Origin: JAFGLZ01 sp964390905
Lineage (GTDB): Bacteria > Planctomycetota > Phycisphaerae > UBA1845 > JAFGLZ01
NCBI GenBank assembly: GCA_964390905.1
Contig: CAYMLO010000014.1
Coordinates: 1 to 64,000, forward strand
Direction of reading: 5' to 3'
DNA: 64,000 nucleotides
Below are positions 50,141 to 59,144 of the stretch, piece by piece. Positions within the stretch are counted from its first letter, which is position 1; each line of letters begins with the position of its first letter. The notes beneath the pieces are model-generated. The model was not told where the DNA came from. It worked only from the letters and a program-made list of their open reading frames with translations, and did not search any database. Both the position numbers and the translations under genes were made by a program.

Positions 50141-50287
50141 CTAGCTGCCGCGCTCGAGGACAAGCTGTCGCAGCTCCCACGCGATGCCCTTCTCATCGGG
50201 TGTCTCGGTAGGCACAAGGCCTCGTTTCCAGTAGTCTCCTGTGCATACCCGTGCTGACACCTGTCTGCCGCCGAAGGGACGAGGCAG
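50141..50287 (-). pseudogene. possible C-terminal gene remnant
   Basis: Reading leftward, a frame ending at TAG (50143-50141) gives a protein-like tail, GDYWKRGLVPTETPDEKGIA followed by WELRQLVLERGS, with strong G/C preference at the third codon position. A less certain 16 residues precede it. It has no start and no recognised family. It may be the decayed end of a gene lost during rearrangement around the broken transporter. The remainder of the 216-base gap up to the next gene shows nothing. Confidence 0.3.
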
Positions 50288-50334
50288 GCCGTGTATCCCA
50301 GCAGCAGGAAGTGACCCGCGGGACGTAGACCGAA

Positions 50335-52635
50335 ATGCGCGCGATGCTTGCAGCCATGCTGGTTCTGGGGGGCCTGCCGGCCTGGGCGGGGACTGGGATT
50401 GATCCAGCCACGTCCTTCATCGATAGCGTCACGTTCGGAAGGGCAGATTCCGAGCAATCCCATGGTTTTGCGGAAGCGAATACGCTCGTGGCCACCGGCG
50501 GGCTGGGCACGCCGTGCCGCCGGATTGGCCCTCACGGCCACCTGACGTTCGTCCTCGAGTGTCGTCCTGGCGAGCAGAACTACCTCACCGTCAAGCTGTG
50601 GGGATCCGATACCGGCCGGTCGCAACTGTATCTCTATAGGAACGACGAGCGCCTCGGCGGCTACCAACAGGATTGGCCGGAGCTGGACCTGCTGACGGCC
50701 GAACCGTTCTTCCCTGGACGGTTCTGCTACACCACCTACATGATCCCGCTCGAATGGACCCGCCAGAAGCGGACCGTATCGATCTGCATCGGATCGGCGG
50801 GACGGCCCACCCCCTATTCGCCGGCCACGAAGGAGGCTCGACAAGAGGACCTTTCGCGCGGGGTCTACCGGGCATGCATCGGCGTGGATCCGTTCTTCGT
50901 GCCGGGCGCGGACGACAAGCAGGGCCGCCCGCCGCTGCCCGCAGAGCCGCGCAGCCATCCGACCGGGCTCTGTCAGATCGAGTACCTGTATCGCCAACTC
51001 GATCTGGCCGTCGACCGAATGCTGACCTGGCAGTACTACGGGCCTGAATGGGACCGCTGGGTGAGCCAGGGGAAAGCGCCCGGCGTCATGACCGGCAGCA
51101 TCAACATCCGCGGTGCCAAGGACGCCCAATGGACGCGCAAGCAATGGAAGGACGTGTCGGTCCGAAGGGGCGGAATCCATGTTCGATGCCAGCTCGTGCC
51201 CGAGATCTACGCGCGAGCCTACCACGCGAAGTGGTCCAGGCATTTCCACGATGGGCAGCTCGTCGGCCGTGTGATCAAGGCCCTGGACTTCTACCGGATC
51301 GCCCAGGGGAGCGACGGCGGATTCGTGGAGATCGAGGACAGGCGGCAGCCGGGCTGGATCGGCGGCCCGGACCGCAAGCCGGGCAATGGCTGTCTCATGG
51401 GGTTCGGCATGATGGGGCTGCCGGCGGCGTTCCTGCTTTTGGAAAAGGAGATCGCCTCGGGCAGCTTACTCAAGCAGACGATCGACGATGACGACAACGT
51501 TGAGACCTCAGAGGTCCCGCGGGGCCAAGCCTACGCCGATCTGTTCGTCGGGATGCGGGATTACCTCGTCAGCTCCAGGGGGCGTGGCCACGCGCCCAAC
51601 CAGGACATGGCGGACATCCTTGCCGCATCCCTGTGTGATCGCTGCCTTCGGCGTCTCAGGCCGGCGCAGGCGTGGTCCGATCAAGACCTGAAGCGATACG
51701 TTGACGCGGCGTGCGGTTTGGACAAGGACATCTACGGCGGGTACTGGATCAGTCGAAAGGGCCTGTCCCTCGAGCCGCATGGCAGCTCGAATGGCGGTTA
51801 CTGTGGAAACTACGGGCCCTCGGTCATCGATCCGCTGTTCCGCTTGGCGACGCTGACCCGCGACGACCGAATCGGTGACCGCGCCTCTCAGGCCGCTCAC
51901 GCCCTGGCGAAGTTCCTCTACCCCTCCCTCGATGCCGAAGGCCGTCCGTGCATCCGGCTGGAGGGCGTGATCACATGGCGGAACAACTTCACGCCCGGCC
52001 GCATTGCCTATGGCGGCAATCCCCATGCCGCCGTGACCATGGAGGATCCGCTCTGCCTACGCCAGATCCAACTGACAGCCGCACACGGAGGCTACTTCCG
52101 CGTCAAGCTGGACCAATACTGGGTTCATCTGCAGTCGACGACGGTCAACTTACTGCAGCACGTCGACCAGATCGAGCAGGCCCTCGCATTGCCCCCGACG
52201 GAGCGGCGGCTGCCCTTTGAGGACGGTCAACCGGACTTCGCCTGGGCGGACGAGCAAGCGGGCGCCGTGGTCGTCAAGCACGGCGACGAACGCCTGGTCA
52301 TGTCGCTCAACTGGCGTCACGGATTCAAGACCCGCGAACGGGCGCCGGCAAACGCCGTCGCCAACGACATCGCGCGCGTCCACCACCGAACGCCCAAGAT
52401 CGCGCGGATCGCCAACGTTCGCATGGAGACGGTCGGTGGGATCGGCGGCCTGTACGTCTGTCGCTACGGGAACTACCTGACGGTCATGAACGCCTCAGCC
52501 CGGCCGCGACGGTTCGAGCTCGGCGAGTGGGCCAACCGACCGGTGTCGGAGCTGATCCGCAGGAAACGCTACACCGCCGCGACAATCCAAGTGCCCGCCA
52601 TGGATACGGTCGTGCTACGCGGCAGCGTCAGATGA
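50335..52635 (+). CDS. large secreted protein of unknown function (carbohydrate-active-like)
   Basis: A 766-aa exported protein that I cannot assign with confidence. A signal peptide (about 1-19) leads into a beta-sandwich-like region (FVLECRPGEQNYLTVKLWGS, about 60-180). A long, mostly helical domain rich in Trp/Tyr follows, with spaced HGSSNGGYCGNYGPSVIDP and RPCIRLEGVITWRNNF blocks. The layout recalls alpha/alpha-toroid glycosidases such as GH127-type arabinofuranosidases, but no catalytic motif is certain. It follows the propeller glycosidase-like gene on the same strand, separated by 216 bases. The ATG at 50335 is preferred, since the next one at 50344 would shorten the signal peptide only slightly. 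Confidence 0.65.
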   Translation: MRAMLAAMLVLGGLPAWAGTGIDPATSFIDSVTFGRADSEQSHGFAEANTLVATGGLGTPCRRIGPHGHLTFVLECRPGEQNYLTVKLWGSDTGRSQLYLYRNDERLGGYQQDWPELDLLTAEPFFPGRFCYTTYMIPLEWTRQKRTVSICIGSAGRPTPYSPATKEARQEDLSRGVYRACIGVDPFFVPGADDKQGRPPLPAEPRSHPTGLCQIEYLYRQLDLAVDRMLTWQYYGPEWDRWVSQGKAPGVMTGSINIRGAKDAQWTRKQWKDVSVRRGGIHVRCQLVPEIYARAYHAKWSRHFHDGQLVGRVIKALDFYRIAQGSDGGFVEIEDRRQPGWIGGPDRKPGNGCLMGFGMMGLPAAFLLLEKEIASGSLLKQTIDDDDNVETSEVPRGQAYADLFVGMRDYLVSSRGRGHAPNQDMADILAASLCDRCLRRLRPAQAWSDQDLKRYVDAACGLDKDIYGGYWISRKGLSLEPHGSSNGGYCGNYGPSVIDPLFRLATLTRDDRIGDRASQAAHALAKFLYPSLDAEGRPCIRLEGVITWRNNFTPGRIAYGGNPHAAVTMEDPLCLRQIQLTAAHGGYFRVKLDQYWVHLQSTTVNLLQHVDQIEQALALPPTERRLPFEDGQPDFAWADEQAGAVVVKHGDERLVMSLNWRHGFKTRERAPANAVANDIARVHHRTPKIARIANVRMETVGGIGGLYVCRYGNYLTVMNASARPRRFELGEWANRPVSELIRRKRYTAATIQVPAMDTVVLRGSVR

Positions 52636-52772
52636 CATCATCTTCGCGGCTAGGCAGGGCGGATCCCCGGGACCTGGATTGAACCGATCCTCGGCGGGCA
52701 GTATGATTCCGGGGCGGGCCCGGTTCCTTGGCCGGGTCCTTCGAACCCCTCCGCGAACGGAGTCGCCTGCCC

Positions 52773-55700
52773 ATGTCAGACATCCAGTTCGTGCACCTTC
52801 ACTGTCACACCCACTACTCGCTGTTGGACGGGGCCAATCACATCGGGGCGCTGGTCGACCGGGCCAAAGCGCTGGGCATGGACAGCCTGGCCATGACCGA
52901 CCACGGCAACTTGTTCGGCACCGTGGAGTTCTACACCAAAGCGCGGGCGGCGGGGGTCAAGCCGATCCTGGGGTGCGAGCTGTATCTCGCGCCCGGCGAC
53001 CGTCGCGACCGGTCGGGCAAACCGGGGTCGACGGCGACGCACCTGGTCGTGCTGGCGAGCGACAACACCGGATACCGGAACCTGATTCAACTCGTGACCC
53101 AGGCCTACCTCGACGGGTTCTATTACAACCCGCGGATCGACTGGGAGCTCCTCGAGGAGCACAACGAAGGGCTGATCGCCCTGAGCGGGCATTTGGGGTC
53201 GGACCTGGCGACGCACCTGACCAACGGCAACGAGGCCGCGGCCGAAGGAGCCGCCGACTGGTACCGGCGTGTCTTCGGCCCCGAACGCTTCTACGTCGAG
53301 CTGCAGCGCCACGGGCAGGCGGCGCAGGATCCGCTCAACGCGCAGCTGATCGAGCTGGCCGATCGGCAGGGCCTGGGACTGGTGGCCACCAACGACGTGC
53401 ACTACCTGACCCGTGCAGACGCCTTCGCCCAAGAGGTCCTGGTGTGCATCAACACCGGCAAGACGCTCGAGGACGAGAACTCCCTCAAGCACGAGACGGA
53501 CGAGCTGTTCCTCAAGAGTCCGGCCGAGATGGCCGAGCTGTTCGCCGACCGCCCCGACGCCATCGAGAACACCGTTCGGATCGCCGAGCGCTGCAACGTC
53601 GAGCTCGACTTCGACTCCCGCCACGCCCCCGTCTATGTGCCGCCGGACGGCAAGACGGACGACGAGTATCTCCAGGAGCTGGTCTACCAGCACGCGGCCG
53701 AGAAGTACGGTGAGATCACCCCCGAGATCCGCGAGCGGATCGACTACGAGCTGGGCGTCATCGCGTCGAAGGGATTCAGCAGCTACATGCTGATCAACTG
53801 GGACTTCGTGAACTGGGCGCGGTCCCGAGGCATCCCCTGTGGGGCGCGGGGCAGCGGGTGCAGCGCGGTGATCGGCTATTGCCTGGGGCTCAGCGCGCCG
53901 GACCCGATCCGGTACGGGCTGTACTTCGAACGGTTCATGGATCCCGATCGCGACGAGATGCCCGACATCGACATGGACATTTGCCAGCACGGCCGGGCCG
54001 AGGTCATCGAGTACGTCCGGCAGAAGTACGGGCACGTCGCGCAAATTACGACGTTCGGGACGCTGAAGGCGCGGGCCGCCATCCGGGACGTCTGCCGGGT
54101 GATGGGCGTGCCGCTCGCCGACGCGGACCTGCTGGCCAAGCTGATCCCGAACGAACTGAAGATGACGATTGCCAAGGCCCTTGCCCAGGACCCCGAGCTC
54201 AGGAAGCTCTACGACGAAAACGAGCAGTACAAGCAGGTCATCGACATCGCCCAGAAGCTGGAAGGCATGGCCCGCCATGCGTCGGTGCACGCGGCGGGCG
54301 TGGTCGTCGCCGACCAGCCGCTGACCGACTTCCTGCCGCTGTACAAACCCCCCGACGCCGAGCACCCGATCACGCAGTTCGACGGCGATGCGGTCGATCG
54401 GGTCGGGCTGCTGAAGATGGATTTCCTGGGCCTGCGGACGCTGACGATCCTGGAACGGGCCCGGACGTTGGCCGAACGACGCGCGGACAAGCCGGTGGAC
54501 TTAGAGCACCTCGACCTGACCGACCAACGGGTCTATCAGCTCTTCGCACGGGGCGAGACGAAGGGCGTCTTCCAGTTTGAATCGGACCCGATGCGCGACG
54601 TGCTGATGAAGATGAGGCCCAACCGCATCGAGGACCTGATCGCCGCCAACGCCCTGTATCGTCCCGGCCCGATGGTCAACATCGATGCCTACATCGCCCG
54701 AAAGCACGGCGAGCGGTGGTCGACCCCGCACCCGGCCATGACCGAGGTCTTGGACGAGACGTTCGGCATCATGGTCTACCAGGAGCAGGTCTCGCGGCTG
54801 GTCAACCGACTGGGGGGCATCGAGCTGAAGCGGGCCTTCCGCCTGGCCAAGGCGATCAGCAAGAAGAAGACCAAGATGATCGTCGCCGAGCGTCAGCCCT
54901 TCATCGAGGGGGCGGTCGCCAACGGCGTGGATCAGCAGACGGCCGAGCAGATCTTCGACGACATCCTGCGCTTCGGCGGGTACGCGTTCAACAAGTCGCA
55001 CTCCACCGGGTACGCGCTGGTGGCGTTCCAGACGGCGTACATGAAGGTCTATTGGCCGGTCGAGTTCATGGCCGCCCTGCTGACCTATGAAATCCCGGCC
55101 GCCAAGCCCGAGGACCGCGGGCTGTACATCGACGAGTGCCGCCGGATGGGCATCGCGATCCGGCCCCCGGACGTCAATCAGTCCGAGGCGGACTTCACGG
55201 TGGTCTATGAGGATTCGGGCACCGCCGGCAAACAAGCCGGCCGGGGGTACATCCGGTTCGGGCTGGCGGGGATCAAGGGCGTGGGCGAATCGGCCGTCCA
55301 CGCGATCCTCGACGCTCGCCACGAGGGCGGGCCGTTCGCCGACCTGTTCGACTTCTGCGATCGGGTCGACAGTCAGAAGGTCAACCGCGCGGTGACCGAG
55401 GCGCTGATCAAGGCCGGCGCCTTCGACGGCACGGGCGCGATGCGCAAGGCCCTGGTCGAGGTGCTCGACAGCGCCATCCAGGCGGGCGCCGACGCCCAGC
55501 GCGATCGCCGCGACGGGCAGATGACCATGTTCGCCTCGTTCGAGGAGGGCCAGGATCGGTCCGCCCCCGCGGTCGTCATCGGCGACAGTGAGTGGGCAGA
55601 GTCCGAGATGCTCGCCCACGAGAAGGAGGTCCTGGGCTTCTACGTCACCAGCCATCCGCTCGCCCATCAGGCCGAGTTGTTGGATCGGTTCGCGACCGCC

Positions 55701-56348
55701 GACGTGGTCGATTTGCGGCAACCGGCGTTCGTGGACGGGACCGACGTCATCCTCGGCGGCATGATCACGAAGATCCGGACCGTCCTGACCAAGGGCGGTC
55801 GGCGGCCCGGGTCGAAGATGGGCATCGTGACGCTGGAGGACCTGTCCGGCAGCATCGAGGTCGTGCTCTTCCCCGACGACCTGGCCAAGTACCGACCGCT
55901 GATCGCAGCCGACCGTCTGGCCTTCTTCCGCGGTCAGGTCGATCGCCGCCGCGAAGATCCGGGCCTCCGCGTCAGCGAGGTGATTCCCATCGAGGAGGCG
56001 ACGACGCGGCTGGCCCAGTGCGTGATCGTCAAACTGCACTGCGCGGGCACCGAGGAGCGGATGCTCGAGCAGGTCCATGCCATCTGCCGGAAGCACAAGG
56101 GCGAGACCCCGCTTTATCTGCAACTGACCACGCCTGGGGGCGTACAGGTGTTGGTCCGCAGCAAGGCACCCACCGGCGTCAGGCCCGAAGAGCCGTTGAC
56201 ACAGGACGTGGCTGCGCTGCTCGGCGACGACCACCTGGTGATCGTCGGCCCGCCGCGTCGCGTGGCCCGGCGACGCGTCCCGCCCCCGGTCGAGGCCGAC
56301 CAGGAGCCCGGAGAGACCCCCTCGGTATTCGCCGGAGCCGACGCATGA
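52773..56348 (+). CDS. dnaE: DNA polymerase III subunit alpha
   Basis: A 1191-aa replicative DNA polymerase, DnaE1-type. The PHP domain opens with HLHCHTHYSLLDGANHIG (residues 6-23) and retains the His residues of the metal site. The polymerase palm has PDIDMDICQHGRAEVIEYV with Asp400 and Asp402, and the third catalytic Asp550 lies in KMDFLGLRTLT. The finger/tau-related GVFQFESDPMRDVL and GIMVYQEQVSRL regions follow. The C-terminal OB fold is ILGGMITKIRTVLTKGGRRP with IVTLEDLSGSIEVVLF. Length and domain order match the family. The ATG at 52773 directly precedes the PHP motif. It is followed by an FmdE-like gene across a repeat element. Confidence 0.97.
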   Translation: MSDIQFVHLHCHTHYSLLDGANHIGALVDRAKALGMDSLAMTDHGNLFGTVEFYTKARAAGVKPILGCELYLAPGDRRDRSGKPGSTATHLVVLASDNTGYRNLIQLVTQAYLDGFYYNPRIDWELLEEHNEGLIALSGHLGSDLATHLTNGNEAAAEGAADWYRRVFGPERFYVELQRHGQAAQDPLNAQLIELADRQGLGLVATNDVHYLTRADAFAQEVLVCINTGKTLEDENSLKHETDELFLKSPAEMAELFADRPDAIENTVRIAERCNVELDFDSRHAPVYVPPDGKTDDEYLQELVYQHAAEKYGEITPEIRERIDYELGVIASKGFSSYMLINWDFVNWARSRGIPCGARGSGCSAVIGYCLGLSAPDPIRYGLYFERFMDPDRDEMPDIDMDICQHGRAEVIEYVRQKYGHVAQITTFGTLKARAAIRDVCRVMGVPLADADLLAKLIPNELKMTIAKALAQDPELRKLYDENEQYKQVIDIAQKLEGMARHASVHAAGVVVADQPLTDFLPLYKPPDAEHPITQFDGDAVDRVGLLKMDFLGLRTLTILERARTLAERRADKPVDLEHLDLTDQRVYQLFARGETKGVFQFESDPMRDVLMKMRPNRIEDLIAANALYRPGPMVNIDAYIARKHGERWSTPHPAMTEVLDETFGIMVYQEQVSRLVNRLGGIELKRAFRLAKAISKKKTKMIVAERQPFIEGAVANGVDQQTAEQIFDDILRFGGYAFNKSHSTGYALVAFQTAYMKVYWPVEFMAALLTYEIPAAKPEDRGLYIDECRRMGIAIRPPDVNQSEADFTVVYEDSGTAGKQAGRGYIRFGLAGIKGVGESAVHAILDARHEGGPFADLFDFCDRVDSQKVNRAVTEALIKAGAFDGTGAMRKALVEVLDSAIQAGADAQRDRRDGQMTMFASFEEGQDRSAPAVVIGDSEWAESEMLAHEKEVLGFYVTSHPLAHQAELLDRFATADVVDLRQPAFVDGTDVILGGMITKIRTVLTKGGRRPGSKMGIVTLEDLSGSIEVVLFPDDLAKYRPLIAADRLAFFRGQVDRRREDPGLRVSEVIPIEEATTRLAQCVIVKLHCAGTEERMLEQVHAICRKHKGETPLYLQLTTPGGVQVLVRSKAPTGVRPEEPLTQDVAALLGDDHLVIVGPPRRVARRRVPPPVEADQEPGETPSVFAGADA

Positions 56349-56390
56349 CCTCAGGACCGATTTCGATGGCTGTGTGCGAACCCGCGCCAC

Positions 56391-56444
56391 CGTGGCACGG
56401 GCGTCCCGCCCGTGATTCCTCATGGGCAAGATGCCCATGCCACG
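56391..56444. repeat. two-hairpin extragenic element
   Basis: Two perfect hairpins stand side by side: CACGGGC-GTCCC-GCCCGTG (56396-56414) and CATGGGCA-AGA-TGCCCATG (56421-56439). They are enclosed by outer inverted arms CGTGGCA (56391-56397) and TGCCACG (56438-56444), which overlap the hairpins. The element lies in the gap after dnaE. Its organisation is that of a REP-type element; I believe similar pieces recur in planctomycete genomes, but this was not searched. Confidence 0.75.
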
Positions 56445-56502
56445 TCTGCCGCCAATCCCCGGCGCCCAATCACGCACGGTCATCTATGGGGAGACCGCAA
56501 TA

Positions 56503-56967
56503 ATGACGGACGTGCCCACCCGCGAGCCGGAACCGCATTACCAGCCGCATCCCGACGACCCGCCCTGGCTGGTCGCAAGCGTTCGGCTGCACGGCCACCT
56601 CGGTCCGTGGGCGGTGTTGGGGGCGCGCGTCGGCCAGGCCGCCCTGGCGGATCTGGACTGCAAGGGGTACTTCGACATCCGAATCGAGGTCTCCGGCCCG
56701 ATCGCCAAGCCGCCGCCCCGCTGCATCGTCGACGGCCTGCAGTTCGCCACCGGCGCGACGTTGGGCAAGGGCAACATCGACGTGGCCCTGGCCGAGACGT
56801 TCGAGATCCGCGCCACCAACACCAAGACCGACCAAAGGGTTCGCTATCAACTTACCGAGCAGGTCCTGGCGGACATCAGCGACCTGTCGGGCCACGACAA
56901 GGTCGAAGCGCTGGCCCGCAGCGTCGCCACCCGTCCCTTCGACCACATCGCCATTCGCTCCGCCTAA
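56503..56967 (+). CDS. FmdE-like protein (formylmethanofuran dehydrogenase subunit E domain)
   Basis: A 154-aa single-domain protein of the FmdE family. The signature RLHGHLGPWAVLGARVG near residue 29 supplies the metal-binding His residues. It is followed by CIVDGLQFATGATLGKGNI, the conserved second block with a Cys. The C-terminus (LADISDLSGHDKVEALARSV) is helical. Although named after a subunit of an archaeal tungsten/molybdenum enzyme, the isolated bacterial domain has no established function; methanogenesis-type C1 genes occur in planctomycetes, but none is near. The start is ATG 56503, with GGGGAG ten bases upstream (56488-56493). Confidence 0.85.
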   Translation: MTDVPTREPEPHYQPHPDDPPWLVASVRLHGHLGPWAVLGARVGQAALADLDCKGYFDIRIEVSGPIAKPPPRCIVDGLQFATGATLGKGNIDVALAETFEIRATNTKTDQRVRYQLTEQVLADISDLSGHDKVEALARSVATRPFDHIAIRSA

Positions 56968-56983
56968 TCCTCAGCGCGGGGAC

Positions 56984-57010
56984 GCTGGGCACACGGGGCT
57001 CCGTCCCAGC
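56984..57010. terminator. hairpin after the FmdE-like gene
   Basis: GCTGGG (56984-56989) and CCCAGC (57005-57010) enclose ACGG-GGCT-CCGT, with a 3-base bulge, about 16 bases after the stop of the FmdE-like gene. It has about ten paired bases but no T-tract. A terminator role is inferred from position. Confidence 0.4.
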
Positions 57011-57698
57011 CGAGTCAGTGCCTGCGACGACTAGGTTCGATTGGGGAATACAAGGTCCGGCAAGTGAAGCAAGTCCCTGATCGAGAGTGTGTGTCTGGTA
57101 TCTGGTCCGTCAAGCAAGATCACATGCCTGGTTCGAGGAAGCAGTCAGGGCCAAGTGTCGCCCGCGCTCACGTGGAACGTGAGGCAATGGCCAACCCGAA
57201 CAAGCGAACGCACTTTGGGACCGTGTGTTTGCGGCTGGGTCTCGTACCCCCTGAGGTCGTGACGCCGGACCTGCTTCGAGGAGTGGATGATCACTCAACA
57301 TAACCTTCGAAACAAGAAGACGATTCCCCCGTCGGAGACGTGAGACGGATACGCGAACAGCTCAGCGAGCGTTTCGGGAATGACGTCCGGCAGTTGGACG
57401 AGTACGCCCGTCGTGTGGGAGAACGAGCAGGAGGTAATCTTGGCTGCCAGGTCGTCCGCAAGACGAGCGATCCGGCAGCGTCCGCCGCCGACCCCCGGTC
57501 GGGGAAGGGCACTTCAAGCGAAGACCACGCGTAGTTCGCACAGAGGCCATACCTGTACGATTCGGGTTGACGGCAGCGGGCCATCGCTCCAGTTGGTCTT
57601 GGCACGACAAGTTCTGTGGGTCGGGCCCGCACCAGCTGATTCGGCCTTGCCTGGTCCACTCCCTTACGGTCGCGGCTCCGATGGGAGGGTCGCTCGGC
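57011..57698. other. gene-poor stretch of about 690 bases
   Basis: No intact gene was recognised between the FmdE-like gene and the ferredoxin-type gene. The region is less GC-rich up to about 57350. It holds a possible decayed gene on the minus strand (annotated separately) and, at its right end, CTCCCTTACGGTCGCGGCTC (57660-57679), a motif I associate with extragenic repeats of this group; this was not searched. Small open frames (57064-57303 and 57380-57706, plus strand) lack family features. Confidence 0.4.
57295..57560 (-). pseudogene. possible decayed gene, frameshifted
   Basis: On the minus strand, one frame gives a protein-like run ending at a TGA (57297-57295): ADDLAAKITSCSFSHTTGVL, then VQLPDVIPETLAELFAYPSH and a short hydrophobic end. 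Upstream, a different frame looks protein-like (YGLCANYAWSSLEVPFPDRG). The switch would lie near 57470. This suggests one gene broken by a frameshift. No family is recognised, and the call depends on composition alone. Confidence 0.3.
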
Positions 57699-59096
57699 TC
57701 AGCTGATCGCCTCGCTCATCTTGCCGGACATGCGTTTGGCGCTTTTGACCAAGGTGTTCAGGAAGGCGGATCGCAGGGGTTTGACGGCCATGGCGGCCTT
57801 GAAGGGGGGGGACTTCTCCAACACCCAGATCATGCGGGCTAAGGCGCGGTGGCTGAGACGCTCGGGCGTGTCGAAGATCAGGTTGGCCAGCTTACCCCGC
57901 TCGATCGCCATCATCACCCGCTGGTCGAAGACCGTCTCCGGCGTGATGACCCGCTGAGCACGAGGCGCCATGCGGATCGCGTCGAACTCGCAGGCCGAAT
58001 AGCACACGCCACACCCCAGACACGTCGTCTCGTCACGGACCGCCCATTTGCGCTTCTTCTTGCGTCCGGACGCCGCGGCCTCCTCGCCCTTGTCTGGAGC
58101 GGCGGCGTCAACACCGGCCTGAGGCGCCGGCTCGCCGTCATCCGGCGACGCGGCCTGGGCTTCCTGTTCTATGTGGATCGCGTCGACGGGGCAGGCCTTG
58201 GCGCACTTGCCACAGCCTGTGCACTTGGACAGGTCGACCTCCATGATCCAGTTGGAGCTGACGATGGCGTTGCGGATGCCGAAGTCGCGGATCCCCTGCA
58301 TCATCCCGCAGCAGCAGCCGCAGCAGTTGCAGATGTAGGTCATCTTGCGCTGGACGTTGTCGCCCGTCTGGGCCAGGCCGGCCTCCTTGCTCTGCTCCAG
58401 GACGCGCATCCCCTCGCTGTTGCTGATCTCTCTGGCGATGCCGTTCCGGATCATCGACGTCGCGCCGTAGTTGAGCGTCATGCAGACCTCGACAGGCCTG
58501 TCGCAGGCCTTGCCCAGGTGGCTCGCCTTGTGCCGACACGCGCAGAGCGACACGCCCACCGCCGACGCCGACTTGACGATCTGGCTGGCCCGCTCCCAGT
58601 CCAGGATCTCGGTGTAGTCGTCGTCAGGAAGGGCCTCCTCGTGGATGAGCGACCGGCCGATCTGCGTCTGGCCCTGGAAAATCGAGTGCGCGAACCGGCC
58701 GTCGCCGCCCATGTACTCTTCGAACAGCCTCGCCAGCTCGGCCATCGGCAGGTCGTCCCGCGCCCGCATGAACGTGAACTCGAAGAACCCGATCACCACC
58801 GGCGCGAGGAAGACCAGACGACGCCCGCCGTACTCCATGTCGACCACCAGCCCACGTTGGCCCATCTCGGTCATCTTGTCGCCCAGCTCGTCTTGGGGGA
58901 TGCCGGTCTTGCGCGACAAGGCCCCCAGCGAAATGGGCTGGTCGGGGATTCGACGCGCGAGTTGCGCCTCCTCCGCCGTGAACAGCAGCTCGAGGATCTT
59001 GATGAACGTCGGCGACGCCGGCGCGCCGGTCAGCGTCCGGTCCAGCCGCCGCTGCAGCAGGTGGTACTCACGATCCGCGTTGACGATGTGACCCAC
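57699..59096 (-). CDS. winged-helix plus ferredoxin (4Fe-4S) protein with CNCCGCCCG motif
   Basis: A 465-aa cytoplasmic iron-sulfur protein of unknown function. The N-terminal half has a MarR-like helix-turn-helix (ISLGALSRKTGIPQDELGDK, about residues 50-70) and an additional helical region. A Cys/His block SLCACRHKASHLGKACDRP then follows, and the unusual CNCCGCCCG cluster near residue 254. Two 4Fe-4S motifs complete the core: CTGCGKCAKACPVDAI and CLGCGVCYSACEFDAI, separated by an acidic, Ala/Pro-rich linker of about 45 residues. The last 90 residues are helical. Proteins with this order are common in anaerobes and resemble electron-transfer partners. The start is GTG 59096, with GGAGG about five bases upstream. 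It is co-transcribed with the zinc-ribbon gene before it (48-base gap). Confidence 0.83.
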   Translation of the reverse strand: MGHIVNADREYHLLQRRLDRTLTGAPASPTFIKILELLFTAEEAQLARRIPDQPISLGALSRKTGIPQDELGDKMTEMGQRGLVVDMEYGGRRLVFLAPVVIGFFEFTFMRARDDLPMAELARLFEEYMGGDGRFAHSIFQGQTQIGRSLIHEEALPDDDYTEILDWERASQIVKSASAVGVSLCACRHKASHLGKACDRPVEVCMTLNYGATSMIRNGIAREISNSEGMRVLEQSKEAGLAQTGDNVQRKMTYICNCCGCCCGMMQGIRDFGIRNAIVSSNWIMEVDLSKCTGCGKCAKACPVDAIHIEQEAQAASPDDGEPAPQAGVDAAAPDKGEEAAASGRKKKRKWAVRDETTCLGCGVCYSACEFDAIRMAPRAQRVITPETVFDQRVMMAIERGKLANLIFDTPERLSHRALARMIWVLEKSPPFKAAMAVKPLRSAFLNTLVKSAKRMSGKMSEAIS

Positions 59097-59144
59097 GGTA
59101 TCCTCCGCATGAAATCGGGCGGCTCGCCGTGCATGCGTTTGGGC

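Noticed and set aside
55224..55241. GCCGGC inverted repeat (18 bases)
   Set aside because: It lies inside dnaE in a surface-loop coding stretch, with normal reading frame; probably chance in GC-rich code.
54501..56483. Open frame of 660 codons opposite dnaE
   Set aside because: An antisense shadow of a certain gene with no recognisable motif.
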